Position numbers and translations under genes: made by a program. From NCBI RefSeq assembly GCF_004353525.1, contig NZ_CP085524.1, positions 2,792,001 through 2,856,000 on the forward strand: 64,000 nucleotides of DNA. The letters are read 5' to 3'. The notes under the pieces were generated by a model. That model was not told the DNA's origin, ran no database searches, and was given only the letters and a program-made list of their open reading frames with translations. The stretch comes from Zhaonella formicivorans (GTDB taxonomy: Bacteria > Bacillota > DUOV01 > Zhaonellaceae). The number at the start of each line of letters is the position of its first letter. Within the stretch, counting starts at the first letter, position 1. Positions 52,289 through 61,753 of this stretch are shown here, one piece after another.

Positions 52289-53755
52289 ATGAGAACCAGA
52301 AGTAATTATAAAGCAAACGCCAGCACCATGTTAAGCATTCTTTCCCCCAGCCAGTGCGAAGAAATATTTTTGGCTGCAGAAGAAGTGCTGGAGCGTACCG
52401 GTGTTACTTTCCACGATGACGAGGCGTTGGAAATTTTAAAGAAAGCCGGCTGCTACGTAGACGGTATTCGTGTCAGAATTCCGTCCTACCTGGTGGACCG
52501 GGCCTTGAGAACAGTACCGCACCGGGTGACACTTTGCAACAGCCGCACCGGTTCCCGGGATGTGCTGTTAGAAGGACATAATGCCTACTTTGGCACAGGT
52601 TCCGATACTCCGTTTTTCTATGACCCCTTTACCGGTGAAAGAAAGCGCTCAACTAAAGAATCGGTGGGCTGGGCCTGCAAAGTCATCGATGCGCTGCCCA
52701 ACCTGGACTTTGTAATGTCACTGGGTATCGTGCAGGATGTGCCCCTCTTAATCTCCGACAGGCACCAATTTGAAGTGCAGGTCTTAAACACCGGCAAACC
52801 TATTGTCACAACTGCCCATGACATCTACGGCTTTGCAGACATCATTGAAATGTGTGAAATCATTGCCGGCGGCGAGGAAGAACTGCGCAAGAATCCATTT
52901 ATGACCCTTTATGCCGAACCTATTTCACCGCTGCAGCATGCCTGGGAAGCAGCTTCCAAATTGATTTTGGCTGCTAAGAAAGCCCTGCCGGTAGTCTATA
53001 CACCTTGCGTTATGGCCGGAGGCACTGTTCCTGCTACTATGGCTGGAGTATTAGTTAACGGTCTGGCGGAAAGTTTGAGCGGACTGGTGCTGCACCAAAA
53101 CACCCGCGAAGGGGCTCCCTTTATCATGGGCGGCGTCTTTACCATTATGGATATGGGAACTACCATTTTCTCCTATGGTTCTCCCGAATTCAACCTGCTG
53201 ATGTCGGCTCTGGCCGATATGGCCCACTACCTGAAGCTGCCCATGTTCGGCACCGCAGGCTGCACCGATTCCTGCATTCCTGACGAGCAAGCCGCTATTG
53301 AAGCAGCTATATCCATTGCCATGACAGCCATGTCCGGGCCAAACCTGAACCATGACGTGGGTTATGTGGAATATGGTTCCACAGCAAGCCTGGAGCTCTT
53401 AACTATCGCCAACGATATTATCGGCATGGCCAGGAGGCTGGTGCGCGGCATCAGAGTGGATGAAGATACCTTGGCTGTGGACTTGATTGATAAGGTGGGA
53501 CCTGGTGGACACTTTTTCACTGAAGAACAGTCATTAAGGCATATGAAGTATGAAATTTGGAACCCGAGTTTGATCAACCGCCAAAGCTACGAAGTTTGGA
53601 AAGGACAAGGCAGCAAGACATTAACTGAAGTAGCCAACGAAAAAGTTAAAGATATTATTCTAAACTACGAACCCGAGCCCCTGCCGAAAGACGTACAGAA
53701 GAAGATCGGAGCAGTTGTGGAACGGGCGGAAAGAAGGCTTAATGCAGCTGTATAA
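52289..53755 (+). CDS. MttB-superfamily corrinoid methyltransferase, non-pyrrolysine (2)
   Basis: 488 residues, a clear paralog of the preceding gene over its whole length (LSILSPSQCEEIFLAAEEVL, YFGTGSDTPFFYDPFTGERK, LQHAWEAASKLILAAKKALP, PFIMGGVFTIMDMGTTIFSY, TAGCTDSCIPDEQAAIEAA, YGSTASLELLTIANDIIGMA and VGPGGHFFTEEQSLRHMKYE). No in-frame TAG. It is richer in GC than its paralog, so the two were not produced by a very recent duplication. AAAGGAGCG precedes the ATG and the gap is 50 bases, so it should be in the same transcript. The pair may act on two methylated intermediates or form alternative activities. Confidence 0.85.
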   Translation: MRTRSNYKANASTMLSILSPSQCEEIFLAAEEVLERTGVTFHDDEALEILKKAGCYVDGIRVRIPSYLVDRALRTVPHRVTLCNSRTGSRDVLLEGHNAYFGTGSDTPFFYDPFTGERKRSTKESVGWACKVIDALPNLDFVMSLGIVQDVPLLISDRHQFEVQVLNTGKPIVTTAHDIYGFADIIEMCEIIAGGEEELRKNPFMTLYAEPISPLQHAWEAASKLILAAKKALPVVYTPCVMAGGTVPATMAGVLVNGLAESLSGLVLHQNTREGAPFIMGGVFTIMDMGTTIFSYGSPEFNLLMSALADMAHYLKLPMFGTAGCTDSCIPDEQAAIEAAISIAMTAMSGPNLNHDVGYVEYGSTASLELLTIANDIIGMARRLVRGIRVDEDTLAVDLIDKVGPGGHFFTEEQSLRHMKYEIWNPSLINRQSYEVWKGQGSKTLTEVANEKVKDIILNYEPEPLPKDVQKKIGAVVERAERRLNAAV

Positions 53756-53816
53756 AAAGGTTATTGTGGATGACCTTGGTAAAAATTACTTTTTACTGTA
53801 AAAAATATAAATTATT

Positions 53817-53838
53817 TGCCCCTCCGGGGCATTTTTTT
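53817..53838 (+). terminator. Terminator of the MttB-like operon
   Basis: TGCCCC-TCC-GGGGCA followed by seven T. Confidence 0.9.
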
Positions 53839-54039
53839 ATTAAACATAACGTGAGACTTTATAAGCTACATTTTACTGTAGGTGCTTTAATGGCTACCTG
53901 CTTTATTTTTGTTTGGCAAAATTATGCGCCAGGGAAAAACACCTCGGCAGTTCGCTAAATTCGCTAAAAAGGCATATTCTTTGTTTTTGAAGGGAACAAT
54001 GTCTCAAGTAATAATAATGATGAAGTCAAGGGTGGAATA

Positions 54040-54894
54040 ATGCCATTGCATGATCGATTGAACATTGATTTACTCTCTCCGGCTGCCGTTACCCGCAAGG
54101 CTGAAACCCTGGGAGTGGAAAAAGCTAAGAATACAATCCGCAGTACGGTGATGCTGGGTATTCTGGCCGGCAGCTTTATAGCTTTTGCGGGAGAGTTTTA
54201 TACTGTCGTAATTTACGATACTCACCTGGGTCCCAGTATTACCAAGCTCCTGGGAGGACTGGCTTTCTCCCTCGGGTTAATCCTGGTGGTGGTAGCCGGG
54301 GCAGAATTATTTACGGGAAACACTTTGTTGATTATAGCTTATATGACGCGGAAAATAACTTTCGGGCAGCTCTTGCGGAACTGGGCCCTGGTGTACCTTG
54401 GCAATTTTCTCGGGGCCATAGGAACGGTACTTCTAATCTATTTTTCTGAACAATGGAAACTGGGCAATTACGCCTTTGCGGCGCAAGCTATAAAGATTGC
54501 CGCCGATAAGGTGAACAGCGATCTTTGGATAGCGTTTGTGCGGGGCATTTTGGCTAACAGCCTAGTGGTGCTGGCCGTATGGTTAAGCTACAGTGGACGC
54601 ACTTTGACGGATAAGGTGCTGGCGGTGATTTTTCCGGTTACGGCTTTTGTCTCGTCCGGATTTGAACACAGTATTGCCAATATGTACTTTATTCCCTTCG
54701 GTATGCTGCTCAAGCTTAACCCCGAGGCAGCGGCGGCAGCTTTGGCTGCTTATCCCGACTTGCATTTAGCCAATTTAAATGTTGCCGGGTTTGTGCTGCG
54801 CAATTTATTGCCGGTAACATTGGGGAATATTATTGGAGGAGCGGTTTTGGTTGGCTTGGTGTACTGGTTTGTTTATCTTCATAAAAAGGTATAA
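54040..54894 (+). CDS. Formate/nitrite transporter (FNT) family channel
   Basis: 284 residues with six membrane helices. GILAGSFIAFAGEFYTVVIY, LGGLAFSLGLILVVVAGAEL-FTGNTLL (the FNT signature loop), LVYLGNFLGAIGTVLLIY, GILANSLVVLAVWLSY, SGFEHSIANMYFIPFGMLLK and NIIGGAVLVGLVYWFVY match FocA/NirC proteins. Directly upstream (15 bases) of the formate dehydrogenase genes, so formate is the likely substrate. AAGGGTGG precedes the ATG. Confidence 0.92.
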   Translation: MPLHDRLNIDLLSPAAVTRKAETLGVEKAKNTIRSTVMLGILAGSFIAFAGEFYTVVIYDTHLGPSITKLLGGLAFSLGLILVVVAGAELFTGNTLLIIAYMTRKITFGQLLRNWALVYLGNFLGAIGTVLLIYFSEQWKLGNYAFAAQAIKIAADKVNSDLWIAFVRGILANSLVVLAVWLSYSGRTLTDKVLAVIFPVTAFVSSGFEHSIANMYFIPFGMLLKLNPEAAAAALAAYPDLHLANLNVAGFVLRNLLPVTLGNIIGGAVLVGLVYWFVYLHKKV

Positions 54895-54909
54895 GCGAGA
54901 GGTGTTGAA

Positions 54910-55401
54910 ATGCAGACCTTAAGTGACAATTTGCACGCTGAGCTGGAAAAACTGATTGCTAAATACAGAACGGCCGATGGGGGTCTGGTCCCGCTGCTGC
55001 AGGAAGCCCAGGATTTGGTAGGCTACCTTCCCCGGGAGGTGATGGAAAAAATCGCTCAGGGCCTGGATCTTTCTTTGGCTAAAGTAGTGGGGGTAGCTAC
55101 TTTCTACTCCCAATTTCACCTCCATCCCCGGGGGAAAAACATCATCCGGGTTTGCCAGGGGACCGCTTGCCATGTGCGGGGCGGCCTTGCGGTGTTGGAG
55201 AAATTCGAGGAAAAGCTGGGAATTGGCCGTGGTGGCACCACCAAGGATTTACAGTTTACTATCGAATCTGTAGCTTGTTTGGGAGCTTGCGGCTTGGCAC
55301 CGGTGGTCATGGTAAATGATGATACTCATGGCAAAATGAGCCCGGAAAAAATTCCTGAGCTCTTAGCAAGTTACAAAGGAGATAAGCCCCATGAGCAATA
55401 A
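54910..55401 (+). CDS. NuoE-like [2Fe-2S] diaphorase subunit
   Basis: 163 residues, thioredoxin-like [2Fe-2S] protein of the NuoE/HoxE/HylC type: LVPLLQEAQDLVGYLPREVM, VVGVATFYSQFHLHPRGKN, CQGTACHVRGG and ACLGACGLAPVVMVNDDTH supply the four cluster cysteines. It pairs with the NuoF-like subunit to connect NAD(H) with formate dehydrogenase. The end overlaps the next gene by 11 bases. Confidence 0.93.
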   Translation: MQTLSDNLHAELEKLIAKYRTADGGLVPLLQEAQDLVGYLPREVMEKIAQGLDLSLAKVVGVATFYSQFHLHPRGKNIIRVCQGTACHVRGGLAVLEKFEEKLGIGRGGTTKDLQFTIESVACLGACGLAPVVMVNDDTHGKMSPEKIPELLASYKGDKPHEQ

Positions 55402-57169
55402 ACGAATCCTGGTGTGCGGGGGTACAGGTTGCATTTCTTCTAAGTCCCGCTCTACTTATGATGTACTGGAAGAGGAACTGCGCCGGCATGATGAGTTGGC
55501 CGAATATCAGCTGGCATTTACCGGGTGCCACGGTTTTTGTGAACAAGGGCCGGTTATTATCATTGAACCTGAGGGTACTTTTTATGCCCAGGTAACTCCC
55601 GATAAAGCCAAGGAAGTGGTTACTGGGCTATTGAAAGGAGAAGCAGTGGAAGGACTGCTTTATGTAGACCCTGTATCGGGGTGCCGGGTGCTACGGAGGG
55701 ATGAGATTCCTTTTTACCAAAAACAACAGCGCCTGGTGCTCAAAAATTGCGGCTTGATTGACCCGGAGGATATCAAAGACTACCTGGCCAGAGACGGGTA
55801 CAAAGCTCTGACCCTGGCTTTACAAATGGACGGGCAGCATATAGTGGATTGGGTTAAGCAGTCAGGCCTCAGGGGCCGGGGAGGGGGTGGGTTCCCCACC
55901 GGGATCAAATGGGAATCCACCAGGAATGCCGTCGGAGATAAAAAATATGTGATCTGCAATGCTGACGAAGGCGACCCAGGCGCTTTCATGGACCGGAGTC
56001 TCCTGGAGGGCGACCCCCATGCAGTGCTGGAAGGAATGATCATAGCTGGCTATGCCACAGGCGCCAGGGAGGGCTTCATTTACATCCGTGCCGAGTATCC
56101 CCTGGCGGTAAAAAGGTTGGCCGTAGCTATTGAGCAGGCGGAAAAGGAAGGATTCTTGGGTGAGAACATCCTGGGCAGCGGTTTTTCCTTCACCATCCGC
56201 TTGAAGCATGGGGCCGGGGCTTTTGTCTGCGGGGAAGAGACAGCATTAATCAATTCTATCCAGGGCAACAGGGGTATGCCCAGGCCCCGCCCCCCTTTTC
56301 CGGCTGTCAAAGGCTTATGGGACAGGCCTACCCTGATCAACAACGTGGAAACTTTCGCCAACATTCCGGTGATTTTTAGCTTGGGGCCCCACAAGTATTC
56401 CCAAATTGGCACTGAGCAGAGCAAAGGGACGAAGATATTTGCTCTCACCGGGAAAATCAACAATACGGGCTTGGTGGAAGTGCCTATGGGGATTACGCTG
56501 CGGGAAATCATTTTTGACATTGCCGGTGGGATCCGGGGAGGAAAGGAGTTTAAAGCGGTGCAGATCGGTGGCCCGTCGGGGGGGTGTCTGACGGAAGAGC
56601 ACTTGGACCTGCCAGTTGATTACGATTCGCTCATTAGCGCGGGGGCCATGATGGGTTCCGGCGGGCTGGTGGTAATGGATGAAAGCACCTGCATGGTGGA
56701 TTTGGCCCGTTTCTTTTTAACCTTCACCCGTACGGAATCATGCGGGAAATGTACCCCCTGCAGGGAAGGAACTAAGAGGCTTTTGGAGATCCTGGAGCGC
56801 ATCACCGGCGGCAACGGAAGGGAAGGAGACATCGAGCTGTTAGAAAGTTTAGGCAGAAACGTGATCGATACTTCCCTGTGCGGGTTGGGGCAATCGGCGC
56901 CAAACCCTATTTTAAGCACCATCCGGTATTTCCGGAAAGAATATGAGCTGCATGTAAAGCATAAGGTTTGCCCGGCTGGCGTGTGCAAAGCTTTAACCAG
57001 CTACCGGGTGCTGGCGGAGAAATGCAAAGCCTGCGGCATCTGCAAAAAGCACTGCCCGGCGGGCGCCATAACAGGGGAGAAAAAGGTAGCCCATGTGATT
57101 GACCCGGAAAAGTGCGCCAAGTGCGGCATTTGCTTTGAAAAGTGTCCTTTTGGAGCAATCATGAAATGA
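55391..57169 (+). CDS. NuoF-like NADH-binding diaphorase subunit (HylB type)
   Basis: A 592-residue multidomain flavoprotein: N-terminal thioredoxin-like [2Fe-2S] domain (CGGTGCISSKSRSTYD...GCHGFCEQGP), FMN/NADH domain (RGRGGGGFPTGIKWESTRN, NADEGDPGAFMDRSLLEGDP), 4Fe-4S motif ESCGKCTPCREGTKRLLEIL, and a C-terminal pair of ferredoxin motifs (CKACGICKKHCPAG, CAKCGICFEKCPFGAI). This is the HydB/HylB layout found in NAD-dependent and bifurcating formate dehydrogenases and hydrogenases. AAAGGAG lies 10 bases before the ATG. Confidence 0.94.
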   Translation: MSNKRILVCGGTGCISSKSRSTYDVLEEELRRHDELAEYQLAFTGCHGFCEQGPVIIIEPEGTFYAQVTPDKAKEVVTGLLKGEAVEGLLYVDPVSGCRVLRRDEIPFYQKQQRLVLKNCGLIDPEDIKDYLARDGYKALTLALQMDGQHIVDWVKQSGLRGRGGGGFPTGIKWESTRNAVGDKKYVICNADEGDPGAFMDRSLLEGDPHAVLEGMIIAGYATGAREGFIYIRAEYPLAVKRLAVAIEQAEKEGFLGENILGSGFSFTIRLKHGAGAFVCGEETALINSIQGNRGMPRPRPPFPAVKGLWDRPTLINNVETFANIPVIFSLGPHKYSQIGTEQSKGTKIFALTGKINNTGLVEVPMGITLREIIFDIAGGIRGGKEFKAVQIGGPSGGCLTEEHLDLPVDYDSLISAGAMMGSGGLVVMDESTCMVDLARFFLTFTRTESCGKCTPCREGTKRLLEILERITGGNGREGDIELLESLGRNVIDTSLCGLGQSAPNPILSTIRYFRKEYELHVKHKVCPAGVCKALTSYRVLAEKCKACGICKKHCPAGAITGEKKVAHVIDPEKCAKCGICFEKCPFGAIMK

Positions 57170-57182
57170 AGCAGGTAATATG

Positions 57183-57303
57183 AATGAGGGCCATCAGCAA
57201 TTAGCCTTCAGCCATCAGCTTGTTTTGGCAATTTCATTTGCTAAACCAGAAATTCTAACCTGTGGCTAATAGCTGATAGCTGGTGGCTGATAGCTGACAG
57301 CTC
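57183..57303. repeat. Inverted AGCTATC-type repeat element within the fdh operon
   Basis: The left arm (GGCCATCAGCAATTAGCC, TTCAGCCATCAGCTT) and right arm (GTGGCTAATAGCTGAT, AGCTGGTGGCTGATAG, CTGACAGCTCAC) are imperfect reverse complements around an approximately 50-base centre. It separates the diaphorase genes from fdhA, as at the fixA-fixB junction. Confidence 0.75.
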
Positions 57304-57322
57304 ACTTAAGAGAGGTGATAGC

Positions 57323-60004
57323 ATGCAGAAAATCACTGTAACAATAAACGGACAACAATATAGTACACAGGTGGGCAGCACCATTTTGCAGGTGGCCGAA
57401 GAAAACGGTATCCATATTCCCACCCTGTGCTATGAAAAAGGACTATCCATATCCGGCAACTGCCGCCTGTGTATCGTGGAGGTGAAAGGGGCTCGAAAGC
57501 TTTTGGCCGCTTGTGCAACTCCTGTTCAAGAGGGAATGGAAATCCAGACTGAATCGGAGCGGGTAATCAGCGCCCGAAGGGATGTGCTGCGCCTGCTAAT
57601 TGCCAACCATGACCTGCGCTGTCTGACCTGTCCAAGAAACGGCGACTGCCGCCTCCAGGATTACTGCTACCGCTACCAGGTGGAAGACACCCCTTACCAG
57701 GGGGAGAAGAAAAGTTACGTCATCGATGACAGCAACCCCTTTTTCATCAGGGATTATTCCAAATGTATCGTCTGCGGCAAATGCGTGCGGGTCTGCGCCG
57801 AAATCAACGGCGCCCATGTCTATGATTTCATGGAAAAGGGTTTTGACTCCAAGGTAACTTCTGCCTATGATGACAAGCTGCAGAATACTACCTGTACCTT
57901 TTGCGGGATGTGTGTCAACGTCTGCCCGGTAGCTGCCCTGGTGCCCAAGTCGGAACTGTGGAACGGCCGGGCCTGGGAAATTACAAAAGTCAAGACTACC
58001 TGTCCTTATTGCGGGGTAGGCTGTCAATTAAAGCTGAAAGTATACGACGGCAGGATCATCGGCGTGGCCAAAGATACTGCAGGTTCCAACTTAGGCCATC
58101 TCTGCGTCAAAGGGCAGTTCGGCTGGGATTTTGTGCATTCCCCCGACCGCTTGACCCAGCCTCTGATCAAAAAAGACGGGGAGTTCCGCCCTGCCACCTG
58201 GGATGAAGCCCTTGATTATGTGGCAGCACGCTTTAAAACGATTAAAGATACCTATGGCGGACAGGCCTTTGCCGGCTTAAGCTCCGCCAAATGCACCAAT
58301 GAAGAAAACTACCTGATGCAGAAGCTGATGAGGAGTGTGCTGGACACCAATAATATCGACCATTGTGCCCGTCTCTGACACAGCTCCACTGTGGCCGGTC
58401 TGGCCACCGCTTTCGGCAGTGGGGCAATGACTAATTCCATCAACGAACTGTTGGAAACAGAAGTAATTCTCTTGATCGGCGCCAACACCACCGAAGCCCA
58501 TCCCGTAACCGGTTACCGCATCAAGCAGGTGGTTAAAGACGGCGCCAAGCTGATTGTGGTTGACCCGAGAAAAATCGAGCTCACCAGGTACGCGGACCTT
58601 TGGCTGCGCCTGAAGCCCGGTTCCAATGTAGCGCTGCTCAACGGCTTGGCCCATATCATCCTAAAGGAGGATTTGTGGGATAAAGAATTTGTCCAGGAAC
58701 GGAGCGAAGGTTTTGAAGAATGGGTTAAAGGGATTGAAGAGTATACCCCGGAGAGGGTGGCGGAAATCACCGGGGTGGATCCTGAGCTGCTGGTTCAGGC
58801 TGCCCGGATGTACGCTTCCGCCCAGCGGGCCACCATCGTTTATGCCATGGGCATTACCCAGCACACCTCGGGCACCGATAACGTGTTTGCGCTGGCCAAT
58901 CTGGCTGTGCTCACCGGAAATGTGGGCCGGTCCGGTACCGGGGTAGATCCGCTGCGGGGCCAAAACAATGTACAGGGTGCCTGCGATATGGGGGCACTGC
59001 CTGATTACTACCCTTCCTACCAACCGGTAAGTGAAGAGGCAAACCGCAGAAAATTTGCCGAGTACTGGGATGCCGAGCTCCCAGGTGAGCGGGGCCTGAC
59101 AGTTACCGAGATGTTTGAGGCAGCTTATGAAGGCAGCATCAAGTGCATGTATATCATCGGAGAAAACCCAATGCTCTCGGACCCCGATGGCAATCATGTC
59201 CGGGCGGCGATGGAAAACCTGGAATTCCTGGTAGTGCAGGATATTTTCTTAACGGACACTGCTAAACTTGCCCATGTGGTGCTGCCGGCTGCCAGCTTTG
59301 CTGAGAAAGAGGGTACATTTACCAATACGGAACGGCGGATTCAGAGGGTGCGCAAAGCTGTTGAGCCACCGGGGGAAGCAAAGGCCGACTGGGAAATAAT
59401 CATGGCGCTGGCTAACAGGCTGGGTGCGCCTTGGCAGTACCGAAACCCGGAAGAAATCATGGCTGAAATAGCCAGGGTAGCGCCCCATTACGGAGGAATT
59501 ACCTACCCCAGGCTGGAAGAACATGGCCTGCAGTGGCCCTGTCCTACGGAGGACCACCCGGGGACCCGGTATTTGCACCGCGACAAATTTGCCAGGGGCA
59601 AAGGCAAGTTCCACGTGGTACGGTACCGGAATCCCGCGGAAGAACCGGACAGCCAGTACCCTCTGAACCTCATAACCGGCAGGATGTTGTACCATTTCCA
59701 TACCGGCAGCATGAGCCGTCGTTCCAAAGGTATCGGCGAACTGCACTCCCACGAACTGGCTATGATGAGCCCGGAGGATGCCAGGGCTTATGGCATTAAA
59801 GATGGCGATACCATTGAAGTTGAGTCCCGCCGGGGTAAAGTAAGAAGTACGGTACAGGTTACCGACCACGTACCCCCGGGAAATATCTTTATGACTTTTC
59901 ACTTTGCCGAAACGCCGACTAACCTTTTAACCAACTCAGCCACCGATCCGGTTTGTAAAATACCGGAACTAAAAGTATGTGCGGTGAAGGTCAGTAAGGT
60001 TTAA
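57323..60004 (+). CDS. fdhA: Selenocysteine formate dehydrogenase catalytic subunit (in-frame TGA at 58376)
   Basis: 893 residues when TGA 58376-58378 (codon 352) is read as selenocysteine; both halves are in the same frame. The N-terminal NuoG-like part has a [2Fe-2S] domain (IPTLCYEKGL...CRLCIVEV), the His-Cys3 cluster (HDLRCLTCPRNGDC) and two [4Fe-4S] (CIVCGKCVRVC, CTFCGMCVNVCPV). Then comes the molybdo/tungstopterin domain starting CPYCGVGC. The TGA falls exactly in the FdhF-type motif HCARL-U-HSSTVAGLATAFG. It reversibly interconverts CO2 and formate; with the diaphorase subunits it is NAD(H)-linked and possibly bifurcating with ferredoxin. AGAGAGGTGA precedes the ATG. Confidence 0.95.
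58391..58407 (+). promoter_or_regulatory. SECIS element for fdhA
   Basis: A perfect 6-bp stem GTGGCC/GGCCAC carries the loop GGTCT, beginning 12 bases after the TGA. The loop and distance match the E. coli fdhF SECIS, which binds SelB. It supports reading the TGA as selenocysteine rather than stop. Confidence 0.88.
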
Positions 60005-60050
60005 AAAGGGTGAAAGACAGCCTTTTATGGTTGTCTCTCGCCCTTTTTAT
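60003..60050 (+). terminator. Terminator after fdhA
   Basis: A 17-bp stem with one mismatch and one G-U pair (AAAAAGGGTGAAAGACA / TGTCTCTCGCCCTTTTT). The remaining 60051-60357 gap shows no gene, only AT-rich sequence and the metF ribosome binding site. Confidence 0.92.
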
Positions 60051-60357
60051 TAGCGTTGATCTGTAATTTTATAAAGTAACCGGTTATAACTTTTTTTAAT
60101 AGATTAAACTATACAATTTAATGTTAAATTGAGCAAATTTTACTTTCCTTAGCAGCCCATGCGGAGTATAATTTAGCTTAAATATTCGTAAAATTTTAAA
60201 AATATTCCATGGCAACAGGGTGCCTTTGCTATGAAGACAATTAGACTGAAATTCAAGTAACCGTTGGGATACGGTATACAATGCTATTTTTTTAATAATT
60301 GGTTTTTTGTAGCCGGGTTAATCCCGAACAAGTTTAACAAGGAAAGGAGTAAGTTGT

Positions 60358-61275
60358 ATGGCATATGCGATTCATACCTTAAGGGAAAAAATTCGTTGGG
60401 GGAAATTTATTGTTACTGTGGAATTGGAGCCGCCGAAAAGCGCTGAGCCCATACCGACGTTGGAAGCCGCCAGCTCAATCCGCAATTATGTGGATGCTAT
60501 TAACATTGCGGATAACCCCATGGCAACTTTACGCATGAGTCCCATTGCTTTGGCCCATATCCTGCAGCAAGATCTGGGTATAGAGGCTGTATTTCACATG
60601 AGCTGCCGGGATCGGAATAGTATAGGGATTCAGTCCGAACTTCTGGGGGCTGCCGCTCTTGGAGTGCGCAACATCTTGGTCATTACCGGGGACCCCTCCG
60701 ATAAGGGCGATCACCCCCATGCTAAAGATGTATTTGAGATGGACTCCATCGGTTTGATTAAGACGGCCTCTGCCTTAAACCAAGGTAGGGACTTGAGCGG
60801 CAAAAAATTATTAGCAGCCCCCACCTTTTTTATTGGAGCCGGTGCCAACCCTGGTGCCGATAATTTGGCTCAAGAGCTTGAAAAATTAAAACGAAAAGTT
60901 GACGCAGGGGTTAATTTTATCCAGACCCAGCCGGTTTTTGATTTGGAAACTGCCGAACGATTTTTGGAAGTAACCCATTCTTTCAATCTACCTATCCTTT
61001 TTGGATTATTACCGCTTAAAAGCTACAAATTTGCTTGTTACTTTAATGAGAAAGTTCCAGGGATCAAGATTAAGCCGGAGGTGTTAAAGAGGATAGAAGC
61101 CGGCGGTCGCCAGGAAGGGATTGCGATAGCCCGAGAGTTGTACGAGGAACTGCAGCGATTTGCCCACGGCGTTCATATCTTCCCCATCGGTGAAGTAGAA
61201 CTGGTTAAGGAAATCGTCAGGGTACCGGCTATTGGACAACAATCCTTTTTTTCACAGAAGGTTATAGGCAACTAA
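60358..61275 (+). CDS. metF: Methylenetetrahydrofolate reductase (MetF type)
   Basis: 305 residues: KFIVTVELEPPKSAEPIPTL, VDAINIADNPMATLRMSPIA, HMSCRDRNSIGIQSELLGAA, ILVITGDPSDKGDHPHAKDV, KVDAGVNFIQTQPVFDLETA and PILFGLLPLKSYKFACYFNE are MTHFR signatures. It reduces methylene-THF to methyl-THF in the methyl branch of the Wood-Ljungdahl pathway or for methionine synthesis. Acetogens usually carry a metV partner beside metF; none is next to it here. AAGGAG precedes the ATG. Downstream is an unrelated riboflavin operon. Confidence 0.93.
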   Translation: MAYAIHTLREKIRWGKFIVTVELEPPKSAEPIPTLEAASSIRNYVDAINIADNPMATLRMSPIALAHILQQDLGIEAVFHMSCRDRNSIGIQSELLGAAALGVRNILVITGDPSDKGDHPHAKDVFEMDSIGLIKTASALNQGRDLSGKKLLAAPTFFIGAGANPGADNLAQELEKLKRKVDAGVNFIQTQPVFDLETAERFLEVTHSFNLPILFGLLPLKSYKFACYFNEKVPGIKIKPEVLKRIEAGGRQEGIAIARELYEELQRFAHGVHIFPIGEVELVKEIVRVPAIGQQSFFSQKVIGN

Positions 61276-61352
61276 ATTATGGAAATTGCAGCCGGCTCTT
61301 GCATCTTGCAGTATAAAAAGTTAATATTGGTATAGAATAACGTACAGCAGAA

Positions 61353-61489
61353 TACCTTCAGGGGTTGGTGAGAGGCGACTGCCTCAATTCCACACCGGCG
61401 GTGATGCTTAAAAAGCTAAGCCCGCGAGCCGCAAGGCTGATTCGGGGAGGTTCCGAAGCCGACAGTAAAGTCTGGATGGGAGAAGGATT
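61353..61489 (+). promoter_or_regulatory. FMN riboswitch (RFN element)
   Basis: The conserved blocks are present in order: CTTCAGGGG, CACACCGGCGGTGATG, AAGCCCGCGAGCC, GATTCGGGGAGGTTCCGAAGCCGAC-type core, AGTCTGGATGGGAGAAGGAT. It controls the rib genes that follow. Confidence 0.96.
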
Positions 61490-61526
61490 GAGAAGCTTAA
61501 GCTGTTGAAGCTTGTTTTAGTTTATC

Positions 61527-61560
61527 ACCCCTGGGTTTCCTATCCGGGGGTTTTAAATTT
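61527..61560 (+). terminator. Terminator of the FMN riboswitch
   Basis: ACCCCTGG / CCGGGGGT stem followed by TTTTAAATTTTT, 38 bases after the aptamer; FMN binding should favour it. Confidence 0.8.
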
Positions 61561-61753
61561 TTATGATTAGCCCAAATTAATACTGCCTTAAAAATTGTTA
61601 ACCATAGCACCCGCTGTTCCGTGAAAGTTAGCTAAGAACGTCAATCTGCCTTGCCTTTAGCTTCCAGCAAAACTCACTAATATCCAGACACGGGAAAAGA
61701 TGCTTTACATGCAGAAAGTGGGTGCAACAGGACATATACTCTACAGATATTTT

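Noticed and set aside
50754-53755. Possible pyrrolysine (in-frame TAG) in the MttB-like genes
   Set aside because: Both frames are continuous without internal TAG and stop at TAA; they belong to the non-Pyl branch.
53764-53958. Open frame after the second methyltransferase gene
   Set aside because: It contains the strong terminator TGCCCC-TCC-GGGGCA-T7, has no ribosome binding site and no coding character.
57183-57303. CRISPR-like array in the repeat regions
   Set aside because: Units are short, degenerate and arranged as inverted arms without spacers of constant length; no cas genes.
58376-58378. fdhA as a broken pseudogene with a premature stop
   Set aside because: The stop is TGA at the exact Sec position of FdhF-type enzymes, is followed by a SECIS hairpin, and both sides stay in frame.
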